NCBI GenBank assembly: GCA_029844215.1 | Contig: CM056721.1 | Coordinates: 136,367,254-136,431,253 of the forward strand | DNA: 64,000 nt | Source: Przewalskia tangutica | Taxonomy: Eukaryota > Streptophyta > Magnoliopsida > Solanales > Solanaceae | Direction: 5' to 3' | In this document: piece after piece, positions 58,247 to 64,000 of the stretch | How the letters are laid out: each line of letters begins with the position of its first letter | Position numbering within the stretch: the stretch's first letter is position 1 | Program-made: the position numbers and the translations under genes | Notes under the pieces: generated by a model | What the model was told of the DNA's origin: nothing | Database searches by the model: none | What the model saw: the letters and a program-made list of their open reading frames with translations, nothing else

Positions 58247-58337
58247 ACGAGCAGCGTACCTATAATTACCTGAACCTGAAAAACAAGTAAACAAAACGCT
58301 ACAGACGAACAACGACAAAAAGGAAAAACAAGAAAGA

Positions 58338-58783
58338 AAATTAGTACATTTTAGTCCTTGAACCTTTTATTTTTGACAGATAACATCTCTAATTTTCTTA
58401 GACTTATGCTATAATCCCTTCAACTTGTGGATTAAAGTGGAAATTATTAAGATTAAATAAACGTTAAAAAGGGGTCACCCAGTAATGGTGATTAGGAGCA
58501 AGGTACTAGCAGAGGCATTGACAAAATAATTTAGTTTATGTTTTCTGAATTACAATACTTTTCGTTTATAGGGTTTTTGTTTGTCTAATTGTATGAACTT
58601 ACTCCTTTTTTAGCCCTTTTTCCAATGTTGAGTTCACAAAACAACTTAAAATATTCAAAAAAACGTGAAATATTTATCTCTATTTATTAAATGAATCTTT
58701 ATAGCACAAACACAAAATTTGAGCAAAATTACTAGGTTTTGCCAAATCCATAACAACCACTCTCACTCCGCCCCTAGGCAGGG
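58338..58783. repeat. 446-bp direct duplication, copy 1
   Basis: Almost identical to 59033-59478 (for example aaaatattcaa against aaagtattcaa). AT-rich and non-coding. The offset is exactly 695 bp. Confidence 0.95.
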
Positions 58784-58954
58784 GCGGAGCTATGGTGTGC
58801 ACACTTGTTGAGTTGAACAAGTGTGTTTTTTTTTTTTACAAAGTTATTTTTCACTTTTGAACAAACACATCATCTTCATTCTCTTATACAACGCTGTGAA
58901 TTGTTTTTCTATATATTTCGAACAACCATTCGGGTGACCCTAGATCCGCCCCTG
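58779..58954. mobile_element. hAT-type MITE
   Basis: Terminal inverted repeats CAGGGGCGGAGCTA and (right end) TAGATCCGCCCCTG, with the perfect 8-bp target duplication CCCCTAGG (58771-58778 and 58955-58962). The length is 176 bp. Confidence 0.93.
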
Positions 58955-59032
58955 CCCCTAGGTATGAGCGAAAAACTCATGAATCAGAGAGTCGTAGAAA
59001 TTGAATATATATAGTCGCAGTTAGGGTTAAGG

Positions 59033-59478
59033 AAATTAGTACATTTTAGTCCTTGAACCTTTTATTTTTGACAGATAACATCTCTAATTTTCTTAGACTT
59101 ATGCTATAATCCCTTCAACTTGTGGATTAAAGTGGAAATTATTAAGATTAAATAAACGTTAAAAAGGGGTCACCCAGTAATGGTGATTAGGAGCAAGGTA
59201 CTAGCAGAGGCATTGACAAAATAATTTAGTTTATGTTTTCTGAATTACAATACTTTTCGTTTATAGGGTTTTTGTTTGTCTAATTGTATGAACTTACTCC
59301 TTTTTTAGCCCTTTTTCCAATGTTGAGTTCACAAAACAACTTAAAGTATTCAAAAAAACGTGAAATATTTATCTCTATTTATTAAATGAATCTTTATAGC
59401 ACAAACACAAAATTTGAGCAAAATTACTAGGTTTTGCCAAATCCATAACAACCACTCTCACTCCGCCCCTAGGCAGGG
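59033..59478. repeat. 446-bp direct duplication, copy 2
   Basis: It ends inside the first bases of the MITE terminus (cttaggcaggg-like, ctaggcaggg), so it was copied after or across the MITE insertion. It is bounded by 16-bp direct repeats agggttaaggaaatta at 59023-59038 and 59475-59490. Confidence 0.95.
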
Positions 59479-59490
59479 TTAAGGAAATTA

Positions 59491-60278
59491 ATTAAGTAAC
59501 AAAATTCTTAAACATTCTATTCTTACTAAATATACAAATATCATTTTTTAAGAGTAAGCCAACATGATACTTTCTGTTAGTTTTGATGGAAAACTTGATG
59601 ATATTACTCTTTAACTCCAAAGTTGCCAAGTTGGAACTAGGTCATACTATAATATTATGAAAATAAGGGTGGACTGATACTTGATAAATAAAACTTATAG
59701 GGAGGGAAGTATAGTTAGACCAAACAAATAAAATTGATCCAACAATAAACGTTAGTATTACTTGTCTCCTCAAATCTTAGTCAGGTCACACCGTCCTTTG
59801 ACGGACTCGTTTTTTCTCATTCTCTCGTCAAAATCAAACCCGTTGATTGTCTCTTTTGTATTCAATGTTAGTTATACGTTTTGGGGGTCTCGATCAATTA
59901 AGATTTATGTAGTGTAAGATTCATTAAATTTTATAATAGTGTTCTTTTTTTATTCATATGGTTCAACGTTAGATCTCTAGTTAAGGGTGAAGGCAGATGC
60001 AAAGGAAAATTCAAGATTTAAAACTTATTACTTTTTACAATGATATTAAATTAATATTAATACAATAATAATTGAATTCACAGATAAATATTTATAGATG
60101 TTTAATGACTTTTTTTAATATATATATATAGATAATCTTGACAAAAGCTATATATTCATGTGAACCTGTAAATCCTAATTTATAAGCTAGCTCCATTTTA
60201 GCTAGAGGCAAGAGGGATTCATTCGAATTTTTTTTTCCTATACATATGGTAGATGATGAACCTTTAGGAAAATCTATC
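59491..60278. other. No gene seen (AT-rich spacer)
   Basis: AT-rich sequence with no frame, RNA gene or clear repeat ends. Confidence 0.5.
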
Positions 60279-61409
60279 TGTTAGAATATTATAATAATTA
60301 GAATTATTATTATTAATGATAGTATCATTTTATGTATGGTAAGTAGTAAAATATTAATTAAAAATATGTTAATTAGGAAGAAGATTCTTAAGGATTGATT
60401 TGATTAGGAAGATTAGATACTTGATTTCCTCTTCTCATTTAATTGTATATTGTGTATATAATATCCCCTTAATGGATAAATACAGTTGAGAAAAACATTT
60501 TCAAATTATTACATGATATTAGAAGTTTAAGGAAAAAGATACAAAATTATTTTTCCCATTTTCGGTTACCTTCCTCATTTGGCCGAAAGCTTTTCTTCCA
60601 TTTTCTTTAGTTTTATTCTTTATCTCTCCATTAGTGGACATCATCTATCCCAACCAAATATGTCTGAGTCATAATCATATTTTCAATCTGTCCTTACTGT
60701 CTCAAATATCAAAACACATATTTCCGTCAAACTCGAAATGGAAACCGTTCATTATGCAACTTGGACGGAATTATTCAAAATATGTTGTTGTGCTCACAAA
60801 GTTCTTCATCATATAATTTCTCCAAAAGATGGAAAAGGGAAGGTGGTAACAACCGATGCAGACAATGAATTGTGGGATAGACTTGATGCCGCGGTCCTTG
60901 GTTGGATTTATGCAACAATCTCCACTGACTTGTTGCATACAATAATGGAACCAGATTGAACAGCCATGGCGTCTTGGGAAACGCTTGTGAGATATCTTTC
61001 AAGATAACCAAAACTCTCGCGATATTACATTGGAGCAGGAGTTCTCAACCATTGACATGGCGGATTTCCCTAATGTGTCTGCATATTGTCAACGCCTCAA
61101 AGTGTCGAAATATCAATTAAGAAATGTTGGTTCACCGGTTATTAATAAATGGTTAGTCTTGCAATTAGTCGTCGGTCTCACCGATGCGTATAGTGGCGTG
61201 GGAACACTAATCCGTCAAAGTAATCCTCTATCAAAATTTTATCAAGAAAGGTCCATTCTTGTGTTTGAAGAGTCGGACTTGGTGAAAAAGGTTTCAACTA
61301 CTTCGAATTCCGCCATGATTGTCACTTCCTCAAATGATGGTAATTTTTTACCCTTCTCAACAAAATAAGGGACAAAAAGACGTAATAATAATAAAAATAA
61401 GGGTGGAAA
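60279..61409 (+). mobile_element. Copia element 5' end (LTR, primer-binding site, gag), truncated
   Basis: LTR 60279-60513 starts tgttagaatatt and ends attattaca. The primer-binding site tgatattagaag (60514-60525) is a weak tRNA-Met complement. Gag follows in broken frames: ATWTELFKICCCAHKVLHH, AAVLGWIYATISTDLLHTIMEPD with a stop near 60957, then LEQEFSTIDMADFPN, LRNVGSPVINKWLVLQLVV and LIRQSNPLSKFYQERS. It is the same lineage as C2. It is cut at 61410 by a family-A LTR. Confidence 0.85.
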
Positions 61410-62634
61410 TTGTTAGCGATATTTCGAATGCTCACGCAAGCGCACGCATCGTTGACAAGTAATATAGTCTTGACAAAATATCGTCCTCAGAGACTGGTTT
61501 CTAATTATCGTTCATCTATTTTATGTTATCTATTTGGCAATCGATATTTGAGTTGAGTTTTTGTTTAACTACTAGAATAATTGCAAGAATTAACTAAACT
61601 ATTTAAGTTGTAATCAGTTATGAATGAATTAGGGCTTCCAAAATCCTCGACTATCCACTCTATTTAATCCTTAATGCAACTAGAATGACTTCTTCTTCTA
61701 CGTTAAGATAGCGGTTAACTAAACTGTCTTATATTCCGGTTATGACATATAATCACTCAACCCCAGTGCATAAACCTTCTATATTTCTATGATAGGATTT
61801 ACCACATAGGAGGATTAAGAACAGTAACCTATAATGCTACACGAGTATCGGGGTACTGTCGTCCGCGATTTTAACCTATGTCTAGTCAATTACAGCATAT
61901 TCAAATCTCTCCTCTCGGTTCTTGATTCGAAATCATATATATTATGATAATTAGTGATCAATTAATTTTCAAACATTCATACCAATTATTGACTAAATCT
62001 TAATCAAGTGAAGAAAAAATCAAACTACTGCATTAATTCATGAATAGAAGTTTCAAGCGATTCATAAGGAAAGCTCTAATAAAGTGTTTAGCTCCTAGTC
62101 ATAGTCACACTAAGAACTAACACAAAATCCATACATAAACTGAATTAAAAAGAAAGAAGAAAAATTACGTAGAACTAAGTCTCTAATTGTAGCCTCAATC
62201 CTTGCCCTGAGTTGTATTGTGTGTTGGAATGAACCACCATCTCTCCAAGAATAATCCATAGAGCTTTTGTATCTATCAATTTTCGTGCCCTATAGACAAC
62301 TTTGTCCTTAGCCAATTTAACTTTGGAACTGGATTTTCCGTACCGGCGCCGCGGCGCCCAATCTTCTGTGGGTATTATGTAGTTCCGGCGCCGCGACCCT
62401 GATGACTGGCTTCGCGGCGCTGCCTGATTTTTGTCCGGGTCTTCATTTTCTGTCCTTTCCTACCTCGGATTCCTCATTTTATGCCCCTTTTCATTCATTT
62501 TCGCCATTTTGCCATTTTGGACCGTTGTGACTCAAAAGAAAGAAAAACAAGCCTAATAATATACTAAACACAACAAAAATGAGTAAAATACTAATTAAAA
62601 TTACTTAAAAAGGGTATATAAAATATGTCTAATA
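61410..62634 (-). mobile_element. LTR of family A, copy 3 (3' LTR)
   Basis: Plus-strand ends are tgttagcgatatttcg and tatgtctaata. In element orientation it is preceded by the polypurine tract AAGTTTGGGGGTTT (62635-62650), so it is the 3' LTR of a minus-strand element whose body lies to the right. The length is 1225 bp, close to copy 2. GC-rich motifs lie at 62343-62360 and 62385-62422. Confidence 0.88.
62343..62422. repeat. GC-rich two-arm motif in family-A LTR, copy 3
   Basis: ccggcgccgcggcgccca, then ccggcgccgcgaccctgatg followed by ttcgcggcgctg. It matches the pattern in the LTR at 34644-34815 (acgccgcgaccctaatc, ggcgccggggcgcc). Confidence 0.75.
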
Positions 62635-63360
62635 AACCCCCAAACTTGAACTTTGCTAGCCCTCGAGCAAAGAACAAAACAAAACAAAGAAACAAAAATA
62701 AAAAAAACTCAAAGACTCATTTCAAGCAACTGCACAATGTCACTTAGAAACACATGAACGCTATTTAGGATAATATGCATGAATAGATGTAGCATGTTTT
62801 TAACAATCTAGAATTTCAAGTTAGATATTTTGCAGATTCATTTCAGTCACAATCACTGGAAACATGAATACCTAACCTATGCATGTCAATTTCATTTCAT
62901 TTTTCTCAAAGTAGTATAACATGTTCACTTGTTATTCTCCACTAATCATGGACATACATACTAGGGATCATCAGAACTTTTCAGAGTTGTAATGTATGCT
63001 TAGGCAGGGGTAGGTAAGATTATGCATTTAGACTCAATTACGTACCATAAGCGCTTTTCATTCAACTTTTTTCTCCTTCTTTGCGGTATTCTTTTTAGTT
63101 CATACCCATTAATCCCCTTTCTCTTTTTGTTGAGATCATAACACACATTCACATCGGCACCCCCAAACTTAAGTTTTTTCATATTTTAATTGGGGTGCAT
63201 AATTTTCGCTCTCTTTTTGTATTTCTTTTTCACTCTTTTTTCATCCCTATCATCAATTATTGCTTATGGCACATAAGAGAATTTGGGGTGTCAAAAAAAT
63301 AACTTTTTATTTTAGGCTCAAATTTAATGATCTGATTTATGTCGTGATAGGTAATGAATG
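62635..63360 (-). mobile_element. Family-A element, interior next to 3' LTR
   Basis: Non-coding sequence upstream of the 3' LTR in element orientation. Plus-strand cccccaaacttgaactttgc at the LTR edge and ccccaaacttaag near 63161-63175 are phrases I associate with the region before the 3' LTR of Athila/Tat-type gypsy elements. The short minus-strand frame MKKLKFGGADVNVCYDLNKK lies here and has no known function. The right limit is approximate. Confidence 0.5.
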
Positions 63361-63885
63361 ATCGTAATTTATCAAAGAAATGCATGAATGCTTCCCCTGA
63401 CATGTACATTATAATTATCACCACTAATTTTATTACCCTATCTCCGAGACTTCGCCATAAAATAGAGAAATTTTATTCATCCCTAATAGTTATTATTTTA
63501 GTCTTTTTTGAATAAATTCCCATTCCTAACTCCCGAGTCTAAGCCCCCCCAGTCCCCATATTGTGGTTCATTTTACCAAGTCAAATCTTTCATATTATGG
63601 TCAATATTCAAGTCCTCCTACCCCTCTCCCCCAACCTGCCTCTTTTCTCTCACACGACACGTTCTTGAATTTTGAACCTTTCTTTATTTTATCATTGGAC
63701 TAACTAATCTACATAACCGCGTGACATCAAACACATATACTATTAAATCAACACTTATATATACACACACATACCACAAATTCAGTACCATCCCTAACCA
63801 AAAAAGAAAAAGAAAAACCCAACACATTATTTTCCTTTCAAGATCCTAGTAAAGTTTTGAGTTTTTTTGTTATTTGAAGCAAAAG
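63361..63885 (+). promoter_or_regulatory. Upstream region of the U-box gene
   Basis: A run tatatata at 63756-63763, about 125 bp before the ATG, is a good TATA box candidate. Pyrimidine-rich sequence and aaaaagaaaaagaaaaaccc follow, as in plant 5' leaders. Confidence 0.5.
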
Positions 63886-64000
63886 ATGATTTCAACATGG
63901 AGAAAAAAGAGAACAGAAAAAAGGGTCACAAAGAGAGGACTAATGAACACAAGCATGGAGTTGGTGATTCCAAGCCAATTTACATGTCCAATTTCACTAG
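63886..64000 (+). CDS. U-box E3 ubiquitin ligase (PUB20/21-like), 5' end only
   Basis: The frame starts with ATG at 63886 (gcaaaagATGATTTC) and stays open to the window end, 38 codons. It begins MISTWRKKRTEKRVTKRG, a basic N-terminus, then ELVIPSQFTCPISL, the first strand and conserved CPISL of a plant U-box (residues about 26-38). U-box domains bind E2 enzymes without zinc; the family's ARM repeats would follow outside the window. The MISTWRKK start with an immediate U-box fits the PUB20/PUB21 group of U-box-ARM proteins that act in stress and immune signalling. The start codon fits both the leader and family layout. The rest of the gene is not visible. Confidence 0.85.
   Translation, partial: MISTWRKKRTEKRVTKRGLMNTSMELVIPSQFTCPISL

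Overview
This is a plant nuclear window, almost certainly from a member of the Solanaceae. It is AT-rich, its genes have GT-AG introns, and it holds Ty1/copia and Ty3/gypsy retrotransposons, LINEs with TTG-repeat tails typical of nightshade genomes, hAT, CACTA and Stowaway-type DNA elements, and a fragment of a coiled-coil NB-ARC resistance gene resembling the Solanaceae R1 class. The family assignment is an inference from repeat style, not from a species-specific marker.

Only three host genes look functional. (1) A complete intronless C2H2 zinc-finger repressor with two EAR motifs (20937-21674, +). (2) A complete four-exon cytochrome b561 (43764-49979, -) that I assembled from splice sites; it encodes 224 residues with the four haem-ligand histidines at the expected spacing. 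(3) The first 38 codons of a U-box E3 ubiquitin ligase (63886 to the window end, +). An NLR resistance-gene fragment (836-1835) is broken.

Layout. 0-0.5 kb: LINE tail. 0.8-1.8 kb: NLR pseudogene. 2.5-10.6 kb: nested LTR elements on the minus strand, with a long gypsy-like LTR beside a truncated family-A LTR that sits in a copia element (C1). 12.3-17.6 kb: a full-length but dead copia element (C2) with target-site duplication GTACA. 18.5-18.9 kb: a 60-bp minisatellite. 19.9-20.7 kb: a solo LTR (family D, TSD GTTTG) just upstream of the zinc-finger gene. 23.6-32.5 kb: a minus-strand chimera in which a gypsy 5' half (LTR, primer-binding site, gag) runs in frame into a copia 3' half (C3), itself split by a solo family-A LTR (TSD ATAAT). 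32.5-35.0 kb: two copia-type LTRs. 36.0-43.0 kb: an L1-type LINE interrupted by a full-length family-D copia (C4, TSD GGTGG). 43.8-50.1 kb: the cytochrome b561 gene, whose introns hold hAT, Stowaway and CACTA elements. 50.5-59.5 kb: hAT elements, LINE fragments, MITEs and a recent 446-bp duplication. 60.3-63.4 kb: copia 5' end cut by a family-A 3' LTR. 63.9 kb: start of the U-box gene.

The most unusual signals are: a GC-rich two-arm motif (arms like GCCGCGACCC and GCGCCGCGGCGCC) that recurs in LTRs and linkers of several unrelated retrotransposons; an array of about 12 short dyad-symmetric motifs occupying the gag position of C4; the in-frame gypsy-copia fusion; and a foreign insert of about 195 bp in C2. 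Element boundaries given with target-site duplications were read directly from the sequence; family and lineage names are inference.
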